DNA of 64,000 nt from NCBI GenBank assembly GCA_963763365.1, contig CAVXOE010000014.1, forward strand, positions 186,001-250,000, in the 5' to 3' direction. How positions within the stretch are numbered: position 1 is the first letter of the stretch; every line of letters begins with the position of its first letter. Below, one piece after another: positions 1 to 8,418 of the stretch. Under the pieces are notes generated by a model that searched no databases, was not told where the DNA came from, and saw only the letters and a list, made by a program, of their open reading frames with translations. This DNA is from VAZQ01 sp963763365 (GTDB taxonomy: Bacteria > Pseudomonadota > Alphaproteobacteria > Rhizobiales > Xanthobacteraceae). The translations under genes and the position numbers were made by a program.

Positions 1-620
1 CGGTCGGCGCCGAAACCAATTGCGGCGTGGCGGTCGGCCGCCGGCAGCACGATCACCTTGGTGCCGACCTTGACGCGCTCGTAGAGGTCGACGACGTCCT
101 CGTTGGCCATGCGGATGCAGCCCGACGATGCGCGGCTGCCGATGGTCGACGGCGCGTTGGTGCCGTGGATGCGGTAGAACGAGCCGCTGAGATACATGGC
201 GCGCGCACCGAGCGGGTTGGTGACGCCGCCGGCCATGAAGCGCGGCAGGTACGGCGCGCGAGCGATCATTTCGGGCGGCGGAGTCCAGTCGGGCCACTCG
301 GCCTTGCGCTCGACCGACTTTACGCCGGACCAGGTGAAGCCCTCGCGGCCGACGCCGACGCCGTAACGGATCGCCTTGCCGCCGGGCAGGAGGTAATAAA
401 GGTAGGTATTGCCGGTATCGACGATGATCGTGCCGGGCGCCTCGCTGCTCGGATAGTCGACCACCCGGCGCTGCAGGTCGGCGCGCGCCTGATTGCCGTT
501 GTCGGTCGGCACATAGCCGAGGCCGAGCCAGGCGAATGGGTTGGCGGACGCTTCCGTGACGAAAGCAGTCGCGGCGACGAGGACGGCCGTGGCCGTCGCA
601 AGGCGGCAGAACTTGTTCAT
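1..620 (-). CDS. L,D-transpeptidase (YkuD/ErfK family), 3' end cut by window edge
   Basis: Reads right to left from ATG 618-620 and stays open to the window edge, giving about 206 residues with the C-terminus missing. Residues 1-26 look like a signal peptide ending at a SANP-type site. The YkuD catalytic motif is present: His152 in YRIHGTN and Cys168 in SSGCIRM, followed by the usual NEDVVDLYERV helix. Enzymes of this family make 3-3 cross-links in peptidoglycan or attach proteins to it, in the periplasm. A purine-rich AAAGGGG lies just upstream of the start. It is the first of two L,D-transpeptidases in the window; the other begins at 2667. The family is clear from the motif; the specific role (cross-linking or anchoring) is not. 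Confidence 0.88.
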   Translation of the reverse strand, partial: MNKFCRLATATAVLVAATAFVTEASANPFAWLGLGYVPTDNGNQARADLQRRVVDYPSSEAPGTIIVDTGNTYLYYLLPGGKAIRYGVGVGREGFTWSGVKSVERKAEWPDWTPPPEMIARAPYLPRFMAGGVTNPLGARAMYLSGSFYRIHGTNAPSTIGSRASSGCIRMANEDVVDLYERVKVGTKVIVLPAADRHAAIGFGAD

Positions 621-830
621 GATGAATTCCCCTTTGACCATTAGTCGCCAAAGGGGTGGCGGCGGTTCAAAACCGGCCGAAAGAAAATGCCGCCGGAAAC
701 CGGCCTTTGGCTTTCGAAGTTATTGTTTCCGCTCGATTTTCGGATGCCGCAGGGCGCGGGCCGCGGTAGCGCGTCCGTGAGCCCTTGTCAGCCCACGCGT
801 TGCCACGCGGAAGAGGGCAATCCGGCCGGG

Positions 831-1251
831 TTACGGCTGTTTGGTCAGCACCGTGCAGGACGCGATGCGCGTGGCCGGCGACAGCATCATGTAGCAAAGC
901 TCGAGCCGGTTGGGCGCGAGCATCGTGCCGATGGTGTAGCCGTCGTCATCGACCAGGTAGATGGTCCCGTTCTGCGAGATGACCGCAATGATCGGGTCGT
1001 TGCCGCGCGCCGACGAAAACGTGCCGGAAAAGCGGCGGCCGTCCTGCTTGTCGACCGTCAGCGTGAACGCAACGCTGTTCAACCGCGGTCCTGATGGAGG
1101 TGCGGCATGGTGCGGATTGCCGGCACCCATGATGATCGATTTCGCTGTCGCCCTTCCAGGTGCCCTTCAGGTCGGGGACCGGGGTCTGGGCCAGAGCGGC
1201 CGTCGCGGCAGTGAGTGTTGCGAACGTGACGATCCAAGCAAGCTTCGGCAT
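831..1251 (-). pseudogene. Small exported hypothetical protein, split by a one-base frameshift
   Basis: The start at 1249-1251 opens a signal peptide (MPKLAWIVTFATLTAATAALA) followed by QTPVPDLKGTWKGDSE. The frame then breaks at the TTT run at 1140-1142. In the next frame the protein continues as SIIMGAGNPHH and runs to a stop at 831, ending in a beta-rich segment (VAFTLTVDKQDGRRFSGTF, then IAVISQNGTIYLVDDDGYTIGT). Removing one T restores a single 139-residue exported protein. I recognise the general type (small periplasmic beta-sheet proteins of Hyphomicrobiales) but no function. The gene may be intact in the organism and broken only by a sequence error. Confidence 0.7.
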
Positions 1252-1505
1252 GGCTGTCTCTCTTCTTGTGCGTTCTTTGATCGGGACCTGCGGTCGAGCA
1301 CGGCGGCTGCGGTGCAAGCAGAGCCACTCTACTCTCGTCGGCACCTTGCGCTACGGCCGGCGCTGCAAGTTTCCGCAGCATCGCTGGACGCGCAGGATGG
1401 CATGCGGAGTAAACAAGCCTCTCGCCTTGCCCATGCAAAAATGTTTCAAAATGTGCCTGCTGCGTCCGCCCGCGGCCAACAGTCCCGCAAAAGGAGCCAG
1501 TGCCC

Positions 1506-2405
1506 ATGAGCGTCGCCGCCGAGGTCACTACGCTGAACATCGCCTTGGATGACTACCCGCACACGCTGCCGATCAAGCGTGGCGAGATCGGTTCACCGCA
1601 CCTCGCGCTCGCCTTCAGCGACATCAAGCCGGCCAACCGGTTCTTCAAGCCGATGGTGCGCGAGCTCAAATTCGATGTGAGCGAGATGGCGATCGCGACG
1701 CTGATTCAGGCCAAGGCTTACGGCGCCCCGCTCGTGCTGTTGCCGGCCACCATGATGGGGCGGTTCCAGCAGGGCACCATGCTGTGCCGCGCCGCGAGCC
1801 CGCTGCGGCCGTCCGATCTGGCCGGCAAGCGCGTCGGCGTGCGATCCTACAGCCAGACAACCATCGTCTGGGTGCGGGGCATCCTGCAGAACGACTACGG
1901 CGTCGACGTCAACGCGATCCACTGGGTGACCCAGGAGGACGGCCATGTCGCCCAATACCATGAGCCCAAGGGCGTGGAACGGGTCGCGCCGGACAAGAAC
2001 CTCCTGACCATGCTGCGCGAGGGCGAGATCGACGCCGCGATCTATGGTGCGAACCTGCCGAACGACCCGACGCTGACCAGCGTCATTCCCGATCCGGATG
2101 CCGCGGCACGGCAATGGTTCGCCAAGCATCACGTCGTGCCGATCAACCACATGGTGGTGGTGACCGAGAAGCTCGCGAAATCCAATCCGGATGCTGTGCG
2201 GGAAGTGTATCGTTTACTTGCCCGTGGCAAAGCTGCCGCAGGTGGTCCGGCGCCGGGCGCAATCGACTTCCTGCCGTTCGGTTTCGACGCCTGCCGGCCG
2301 GCCCTGCAGACGGTCATTAACTACGCGTTGCAGCAAAACCTCATCGGGCGGAAAATCGAGGTCGAGGAACTCTACGACGACACCACGCGCGCGCTCGGAA
2401 AATAG
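1506..2405 (+). CDS. Pht5-like / ABC-type solute-binding-fold protein (4,5-dihydroxyphthalate decarboxylase-like)
   Basis: 299 residues without a signal peptide. It starts TTLNIALDDYPHTLPIKRGEI and keeps the periplasmic-binding-protein type II pattern: DLAGKRVGVRSYSQTTIVWVRGILQNDYGVD, then a LREGEIDAAIYG segment. That layout matches the family annotated as 4,5-dihydroxyphthalate decarboxylase, whose members share the fold of NMT1/SsuA binding proteins. The start at 1506 is preferred over a GTG at 1500 because AAGGAG lies at a proper distance from 1506. A second family member is at 43257-44246. Lack of an export signal favours a cytoplasmic enzyme over a transport protein, but substrate and reaction cannot be read from the sequence. 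Confidence 0.65.
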   Translation: MSVAAEVTTLNIALDDYPHTLPIKRGEIGSPHLALAFSDIKPANRFFKPMVRELKFDVSEMAIATLIQAKAYGAPLVLLPATMMGRFQQGTMLCRAASPLRPSDLAGKRVGVRSYSQTTIVWVRGILQNDYGVDVNAIHWVTQEDGHVAQYHEPKGVERVAPDKNLLTMLREGEIDAAIYGANLPNDPTLTSVIPDPDAAARQWFAKHHVVPINHMVVVTEKLAKSNPDAVREVYRLLARGKAAAGGPAPGAIDFLPFGFDACRPALQTVINYALQQNLIGRKIEVEELYDDTTRALGK

Positions 2406-2666
2406 CCGCGGCCGGCGTCTCCCGGCGGGCCGCGCCGGGCGCATTTATTCTTTAACCTCAACGGGATGAATCGGTACGCCGGTTTCGGCGCGTACGCCGA
2501 TTTGTTTACCGAATCAGCGCAAAATACGCGGACATCGGTGCAGCGCGCGGGTCGACAAGCCAATCGACATTTGTCGCGAGTGACGCGTAATGTGAGAGTA
2601 GGAATCAGCGGCTGCACAGCGGTCCCTCGGGCCGTCGTCGTATCAGAGAAAATCCTGGAGAGTGTC

Positions 2667-4292
2667 TTGGCGAAATTCGTCGGGGTCGTCCTGTCTGAAT
2701 CTGACCGCATCCTTCCGAAGCTGCGGGTGCTGCTGGTCGCGAGTGCCGGCCTGGCGTTCCTGGCGAGCTTCGCCGATCCGGCCGATGCCGCCCAGCGCCG
2801 GTCACGGTCGCTCTCTTCGTATTTCTATGGCTACAGCGGTTACAGCGGCTATACGGGCGCCGTGCAGCGCCCGGTCCGGCAGGCGGTCAGCACCAACCGC
2901 GCCGAGCCGAAGAAGGATCCGGGCTTCGGCGAGATGCCGAAGGGGCCGCTGCAGATCATCGTGTCGATCGGCAGCCAGAAGGTCACGCTCTACAGCAACG
3001 GCCAGCGCGTGGCGCAGGGCGGAGTGTCGACCGGCCAGCCCGGCCACTCGACGCCGATGGGGGTCTTCAGCGTCATCGAGAAGGACCGCCATCACCACTC
3101 CAATATCTACAGCGGCGCGCCGATGCCGTTCATGCAGCGCATCACGTGGTCGGGCGTGGCGCTGCACGAGGGTGTGCTGCCGGGCTATCCGGCCTCGCAC
3201 GGCTGCATCCGCATGTCGCACGACTTCGCTCAGAAGCTGTGGCCGGTCACCAAGCTCGGCGTGCGCGTGATCGTCGCGCGCGGCGACGTCTCGCCGGTCG
3301 AGTTCGAGCACGCCAAGCTGTTCACGCCGAAGCCGAAGCCCGACGGGTCGTCGGTCGCCGCCGTGGACGCGCCGATCCGGCTCGCGCAGGTCAGGACCGC
3401 GACCGAGGAAGGCGTCACGGTCATCGACGTGACGCCGGTGCCGATGTTCGAAGGTGCGACGCCGGTTGAGCCGCCGAAGCCCGTGGTGATGGAGGCGCCC
3501 GCCGCCCCGGCCGAGACGGTGGCGAAGCCCGCCGAACCCGCGCCGTCGACCGACACTGCTGCGGACGATGTGAAAGAGACCGGCGCCATTGAACTGCGCA
3601 AGGCGGTCGAAGTACCCGCACCTGTTGAAGCGCCCAAGGCTGTCGAAGCGCCTAAGGCTGTCGAGGCACCGAAGCCTGTCGAAGCACCGAAGGCTGTCGA
3701 AGCACCGAAGGCTGTGGAAGTGGCGCCGAAGCCCGCCGACGCGGTGCCTGCCAGCACCGAACCGGCCAAGCCGGAGCCGAACGTCATCGACCCGCCCAAG
3801 CCGGTTGCGCCCCGCGTCAAGGCGGCCGATCAGCCGCAGAAGCGCAACGGTCACGTGGCGGTGTTCGTGAGCCGCAAGGAGAAGAAGATTTTCGTGCGGC
3901 AGGGCTTCCAACCGCTGTTCGACATGCCGATCACCATCGACCAGCCCGAGCATCCCCTCGGCACGCACGTCTTCACCGCGATGGGGATGACCGAGGACGG
4001 CACCGGCATGCGCTGGAACCTCATCACCGTCCCGACCGATGCGTCGCATGGCGCCGAGCCGGTGCGCGAAAGCCGCCGCCGTGGCCGTGGCGAGGCGCCC
4101 GTGGTGCAGGTGCCGGTCAGTGGCCGGGCGCCGTCGAGCGCCGCCGAAGCGCTCGATCGCATCCAGTTCCCGCCGGAGGCCATCGAGCGCATCTCCGAAC
4201 TCCTCACCCCCGGCTCGTCGCTGGTGGTGTCCGACGAGGGCCTCGGCCGGGAGACCGGTCGCGGAACCGACTTCGTCGTCCTCACGCGCTGA
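2667..4292 (+). CDS. L,D-transpeptidase with repeat linker and degenerate second domain
   Basis: Probable TTG start at 2667, preceded by GGAG six bases upstream; the frame is open further upstream, but that part has no protein-like character. Residues about 18-41 form a signal peptide or membrane anchor ending in ADAAQ. A YkuD domain follows (about 95-220) with HEG, then ASHGCIRM and catalytic Cys180. A linker rich in Pro, Ala, Glu and Lys contains five 18-bp repeats (EAPKAV units, 3630-3719). A C-terminal segment (about 390-460; HVAVFVSRKEKKIFVRQGF, then PLGTHVFTAMG) resembles the first half of another YkuD domain but has no catalytic HxxxxxxxSxGC. Expected role is peptidoglycan cross-linking or anchoring, with the linker spanning the wall. 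Alternative starts are possible. Confidence 0.82.
   Translation: MAKFVGVVLSESDRILPKLRVLLVASAGLAFLASFADPADAAQRRSRSLSSYFYGYSGYSGYTGAVQRPVRQAVSTNRAEPKKDPGFGEMPKGPLQIIVSIGSQKVTLYSNGQRVAQGGVSTGQPGHSTPMGVFSVIEKDRHHHSNIYSGAPMPFMQRITWSGVALHEGVLPGYPASHGCIRMSHDFAQKLWPVTKLGVRVIVARGDVSPVEFEHAKLFTPKPKPDGSSVAAVDAPIRLAQVRTATEEGVTVIDVTPVPMFEGATPVEPPKPVVMEAPAAPAETVAKPAEPAPSTDTAADDVKETGAIELRKAVEVPAPVEAPKAVEAPKAVEAPKPVEAPKAVEAPKAVEVAPKPADAVPASTEPAKPEPNVIDPPKPVAPRVKAADQPQKRNGHVAVFVSRKEKKIFVRQGFQPLFDMPITIDQPEHPLGTHVFTAMGMTEDGTGMRWNLITVPTDASHGAEPVRESRRRGRGEAPVVQVPVSGRAPSSAAEALDRIQFPPEAIERISELLTPGSSLVVSDEGLGRETGRGTDFVVLTR
3630..3719 (+). repeat. Five tandem 18-bp units coding EAPKAV-type hexapeptides
   Basis: Five consecutive near-identical 18-base units lie inside the L,D-transpeptidase linker and encode repeated E-A-P-K-A/P-V. 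The third unit has Pro in place of Ala. The units keep the reading frame, so copy-number change would lengthen or shorten the linker by six residues. Confidence 0.9.
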
Positions 4293-4410
4293 CCTGATGC
4301 GCTGACCCTGCGCCGCTTTGCCAGTGGTGATGCGAAAATCGATCGGCTAGGCTTTCCGGGCCTGCCGGTCGAAGTTGCATGACCTCAAGAGCAGGCGAGG
4401 GAGGACGACA

Positions 4411-5404
4411 ATGACGTGTTCGTGGATCGCGCCGTCTGCGCGCCTGCGTTCCATTCTCGCAGGCGTCGCGGTCGCGTGTGCGTTGATGGCGCCGCCGGCG
4501 CTGGCCCAGGGATGGCCGACCAAGACCGCGCGCGTGATCGTGCCGTTCACGCCCGGGCAGCGCCACCGATCTCCTGCCGCGCACCGTGTTCGAGAACGTG
4601 TCGGCGCGGGCGGGTCATCCCATCATCATCGAAAACCGGCCGGGCGGCGGCGGCGCGATCGGCGTCGGCACGGTCGCCAAGGCCGACCCGGACGGATACA
4701 CGCTGCTGGTGCATTCCAACGCGCTGGTGACGGCGCCGGCGATCCAGGCCATGCCCTATGATCCGGTGGCGGATTTTTCCGGCATCACGCCGCTCGGCGC
4801 GGTGCCGCTGGTGCTGGTGATCAAGCCGGACCGCGGCATCAAGACGCTCAAGGAACTGGTCGATGCCGCCAAGGCGAAGCCGGGCTCGTTCAATTACGGC
4901 GCCGCCGGTATCGGTACGCCGCCGCACCTCACCATGGAGCGCTTCCGCATGGTCGCGGGCTTCGAGGGGCAGGTGGTGCCGTTCCGCGGCGCGCCCGAAG
5001 CGATCACGGAGATTCTCGGCGGACGCCTGGATATGTACTTCTGTCCGATCACGCCGGCGATGCCGTTCATCCAGGACGGCAAGCTGCTGGCGCTCGCGGT
5101 GTCGAGTTCGACACGCGCCACCGCGCTTCCGAATGTTCCGACCACCGTGGAAGCCGGCTTCCCCGATTCCGACTTCGACTTCTATATCGGCCTCACGGTC
5201 CCGAAGAAGACGCCGCGCGACATGGTTGCGCTGATTCATCGCGCGACCCTCAAGGCCCTCGACGACCCCTCGGTGCAGGAAAAGCTCGCCAAGCTTGGCG
5301 TCGAGCGGTTGACGATGACGCCGGAGGCCTTCGACGCGCGCATCGCCAAGGAGGCGCCGATCGCGATCGCGCTCGCCAAGGCGGCCGGGATCGGAGTGAA
5401 GTAG
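4411..5404 (+). pseudogene. Bug/TctC-family tripartite tricarboxylate transporter binding protein, frameshifted
   Basis: Starts at ATG 4411 after GAGGGAGG. It has a signal peptide ending PPALAQG and then the family opening WPTKTARVIVPFTPG. The frame breaks at GGG 4555-4557; dropping one G gives GSATDLLPRTVFENVSARAG and an uninterrupted protein of about 330 residues ending at 5404. The second part has the Bug signature: IIIENRPGGGGAIGVGTVAKADPDGYTLL, then YDPVADFSGI and GTPPHLTMERF. Bug proteins are periplasmic receptors for carboxylates such as tricarboxylates, nicotinate or aromatic acids. No TctA/TctB membrane partner is nearby, which is common for this expanded family. Either a recent mutation or a sequence error. 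Confidence 0.82.
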
Positions 5405-5451
5405 CCGCGGGCACGGCTCACCCGTCAAACCGACCCATCAAGGAGAAGGTC

Positions 5452-6775
5452 GTGAACAAGATCGACCGCGGCACGAGCCTCGCCCGCAACGTCCGCCGCG
5501 TCGGCCATCTCGATCTTCCCGGCGCCGGGCAGGTGTGCGTGTCGGGCGGTCATGCCTATGTCGGGCACATCCCAAGCCCGAGCCAGCTCGGCACCTCGAT
5601 CATCGACGTGTCCGACCCGAAGAACCCGCGCGTCGCCTCGACCATCACGCTCGACGATCCGACCTCGCACAGCCACAAGGCGCGCGCGGTCGGCGACATC
5701 CTGATCGTCAATCACGAGCGCAACATGAGCAATATCGGCCGCCGCGCCGAGCAGTTGCCGGCGACGCGGCGCGTGCTGGCCGACGAACTCAAGCGCGAAC
5801 CCACTCGCGCCGAGATCGCCGCCCGGATGAACGTCACCGAGGACGATCTACGGACGCTTGAGGACTTTGAGCAGCGCGGCTACGACAACGGCGGCTTCAA
5901 AGTCTACGACGTATCGAAGCCCGCGCAGCCCAGGCCGATCTGCTACCACAAGACCGGCGGCATCGGCGTGCACCGCTTCGACATGGATGCGCGCTACGCC
6001 TACATCTCGACCGAGATGAAGGGCTATGTCGGCAACATTCTCGTCATCTACGACATGCACGACCCGGCCAAGCCGCAGGAGGTGTCGCGCTGGTGGATGA
6101 ACGGCCAGCACATCGCGGCGGGCGAGACGCCGACCTGGTCGGGCAAGCGCCATCGCCTGCATCACGCACTGCGCCGCGGCAGCGAGATGTGGGCGAGCTG
6201 TTGGCACGGCGGCTTCCGCGTCATCGACGTGTCCGACCTCGCGCAGCCGAAGACCGTCGGCAGCTACAACTACCATCCGCTGTTTCCCGAGCCGACGCAC
6301 ACCATCATGCCGGTGCCGGAGCGGATCGGAGGCAGGCGCATCGCGCTTGCGATCGACGAGGAAGATCAGGCACAGAGCGCCAACGAAGAGGAAGCACGCC
6401 GCGGCCGGGCGCATGCCTGCATTCTCACGTTCGACGCCAGCGATTTTTCCGACATCAAGCCGCTCGGGCAGTTCCAGGTGAGCGAACTCGATTCGCCGTT
6501 CAGCCGCACGCCGGGCGCGCGCTTCGGGGCGCACCAGTATTGCGAGGCGATGCACGGCACGCTGGTGCATGCGGTCTGGTTCGGCGGCGGGCTGCGCATC
6601 GTCGACGTCGCCGATCCGCTCAGCCCGCGCGAGGTCGGCTCATTTCATTCCCGAGCCGTGCGGCGGACGTTCGGCGCCGCAGAGCAACGACGTGGCGCTC
6701 GACGATCGCGGGCTGATCTACGTGGTCGACCGCCACGTGGGGTTCGACATTCTGGAATATGCCGGGACGGCGTAA
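5452..6775 (+). pseudogene. LVIVD-repeat beta-propeller protein, 3' frameshift
   Basis: GTG start at 5452 after AAGGAG, 440 residues when repaired. The protein carries repeated propeller blades of the LVIVD type (GTSIIDVSDPKNPRVAST, FKVYDVSKPAQP, GNILVIYDMHDPAKP, FRVIDVSDLAQPKTVG, LRIVDVADPLSPREVG). There is no signal peptide. The frame breaks at TTT 6643-6645; removing one T gives SFIPEPCGGRSAPQSNDVALDDRGLIYVVDRH and a stop at 6775. Residues about 101-140 are an insertion between blades resembling a sigma-factor region 3 helix pair (ELKREPTRAEIAARMNVTED). Function unknown; propellers of this sort usually bind partners or small ligands. The following operon lies on the opposite strand. Confidence 0.72.
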
Positions 6776-6802
6776 CGCTCGCTACGCGCAAGTTGCACCG
6801 TC

Positions 6803-6904
6803 CCTCATGCTGAGCGCGAAGGCGGCGTCTCGAAGCATGGCCGCGAGTTCGGTGCCTGCGACCATCCTTCGAGACGCCCGCTGTCGCGGGCTCCTCGGAT
6901 GAGG
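6803..6904. repeat. Dispersed ~105-bp imperfect palindrome, copy 1
   Basis: Begins CCTCATGCTGAG and ends CTCCTCGGATGAGG. Internal CGTCTCGAAGCATGG and CCATCCTTCGAGACG are inverted relative to each other. The same arrangement recurs at 14953-15123 and 53429-53537. Located between two convergent genes. Confidence 0.8.
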
Positions 6905-6914
6905 ATCGAGCAAC

Positions 6915-8285
6915 TCACCCGCGCAACGGCGAGAGGTCGATACGGCCGTCGTAGAGCGTGCGGAGATGCTTCAGCGCCTGCGCGGCGCGCGCCGTGTCCC
7001 AGCCGCCGTGGCGGGCGCAGAGCATGAACTTGTCCTCGATGTCCTGCCGCGTCAGCGGCTCGTGCGCGCCGCCGCGCATGTGCGGCTGACGCTCCTCGAC
7101 GACACTGCCGTCGTTGAGCACGGCGCGGATGTGGCCGGTGAAGTTCTTCGGGTAGGGGTTCTGCGGGTCGATCTGATAACGCACCTTGGAGGCGAGCGCG
7201 ATGACGCGAGCGTCCTTCACGGCGTCGTCCGTGAAGGCATCAAGCCCGACATTGCCGTGCACGAAGCCGGCGGCGATGCAGTAAGGCGTGGAGAACTTCC
7301 CCGCATAGCCGTTGGGCGGATGCTGCTTGGCGGCGAGCGGCTCCCACAGGCGGTGCACGGTGCCTTCGCCGACTTCGCAGACCATCTCCTTCACGTCTTC
7401 CGCTTTGACGCGCGCCGCCAGCCGCCGCGCGCAGTCGATGTAGGGATGCGTCATGGTCCCGCACGGATAGGGCTTGAACGCGAGTGTCTCCGTCACCCAG
7501 CGCTCGCCGAAATCGCCGGCGACGGCGTCGAAGTCGCCTTCCGTCGTGTTCGCGAACCCGTGAAAGAGCCCGTGCACGCCCTCGAACACGGTGCGCGGCC
7601 CGCGAAAGCCCGCGCGCGCGAGCAGCGCTGCGCGCATGCCGGATTGCGCCGCCCAGCCGGCGTGCATGCGCTTGGTCCAGGTGCCTTCGGCGAGATATTC
7701 GATGATGCCGCTCGCCATCGAGCCCGCGATGCCGAGCGCATCGACCGTCTGACGTGGTGTGAGTTTGAGCGCCGCGGCGACGCCGGCCGCCGCGCCCATG
7801 GCGCCGAAGATCGCGGTCGGGTGGAAGCCTGCCTTGTGCGTGCGGGTCGGCGCGACGAGGCTGAGCCGGCACATGGTCTCCGATCCGACCGCGATGCCCA
7901 GAAGCGCCGCGCGGCCGTCCGGATTGTGCCGCTCGCAGGCGGCGAGCACCGCCGGCACGATGACGGCGCCGGCGTGCACCGGCCCACCCTCGAAGGTGTC
8001 GTCGAAATCCTCGCCGTGCGCGGCAGTGCCGTTGACCAGGGCGGCGGCGGCTGCGCTCAGCGTGCGCGTGTGTCCGATCGCCGTGCAGGGACCGTCGTCG
8101 TCGCAGCCCGCGAGCGTCGCCTTGACGTAATCCTCGTGGCGCGCGGTGAGACAGAGCCCGACCACGTCGGCCAGCAGGTCCTCGCATTTCTCCTTCAAGG
8201 CGGGGGGCAGTCGCGCCGGATCGAGCGCGGCGACTTTTTGCGCGAGGATTTCGGCGATGGCGATTTTGGGAAGGGGAGCATTCAT
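6915..8285 (-). CDS. MmgE/PrpD family protein (2-methylcitrate dehydratase-like)
   Basis: 456 residues from the ATG at 8283-8285. A start at 8318 is also open, but that codon lies inside an inverted-repeat element, so I reject it. The family pattern is clear: ADVVGLCLTARHEDYVKA, AAALVNGTAAHGEDFDDTFEGGPVHAGAVIVPAVLA, GFHPTAIFGAMGAAAGVAAALKL, then ALGIAGSMASGI and FKPYPCGTMTHPYIDCA. Members dehydrate 2-methylcitrate or related hydroxy acids; many paralogues have unknown substrates. It is the last gene of the minus-strand ABC importer cluster, so it may act on the imported compound. No prpB or prpC is present here, which argues against a classical methylcitrate role. Confidence 0.85.
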   Translation of the reverse strand: MNAPLPKIAIAEILAQKVAALDPARLPPALKEKCEDLLADVVGLCLTARHEDYVKATLAGCDDDGPCTAIGHTRTLSAAAAALVNGTAAHGEDFDDTFEGGPVHAGAVIVPAVLAACERHNPDGRAALLGIAVGSETMCRLSLVAPTRTHKAGFHPTAIFGAMGAAAGVAAALKLTPRQTVDALGIAGSMASGIIEYLAEGTWTKRMHAGWAAQSGMRAALLARAGFRGPRTVFEGVHGLFHGFANTTEGDFDAVAGDFGERWVTETLAFKPYPCGTMTHPYIDCARRLAARVKAEDVKEMVCEVGEGTVHRLWEPLAAKQHPPNGYAGKFSTPYCIAAGFVHGNVGLDAFTDDAVKDARVIALASKVRYQIDPQNPYPKNFTGHIRAVLNDGSVVEERQPHMRGGAHEPLTRQDIEDKFMLCARHGGWDTARAAQALKHLRTLYDGRIDLSPLRG

Positions 8286-8312
8286 AGGGTTGTGACCGGC
8301 CTTGAGGGTTCC

Positions 8313-8405
8313 CGTCATTGCGAGGAGCGTCAGCGACGAAGCAAACCAGCCTCATCTGGCGACGCAACTGGTTCTGGATTGCTTCGCCTTCGGCTCGCAA
8401 TGACG
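8313..8405. repeat. 93-bp palindromic element with perfect 12-bp terminal inverted repeats
   Basis: Ends are CGTCATTGCGAG and its exact reverse complement CTCGCAATGACG; the interior also pairs partly (GAAGCAA / TTGCTTC). It lies between the permease gene and the MmgE/PrpD gene. A degenerate relative is at 20323-20407. Confidence 0.85.
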
Positions 8406-8418
8406 GAGGAGAGAGACA

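Noticed and set aside
3630..3719. 18-bp repeats as a CRISPR array
   Set aside because: Units are contiguous without spacers and stay in a coding frame.
2802..4049. Long open frame on the minus strand opposite the L,D-transpeptidase
   Set aside because: Arg/His-rich translation without family motifs, mirroring the codon bias of the plus-strand gene.
8286..8318. Longer N-terminus for the MmgE/PrpD protein
   Set aside because: The upstream start codon lies inside the inverted repeat at 8313-8405.
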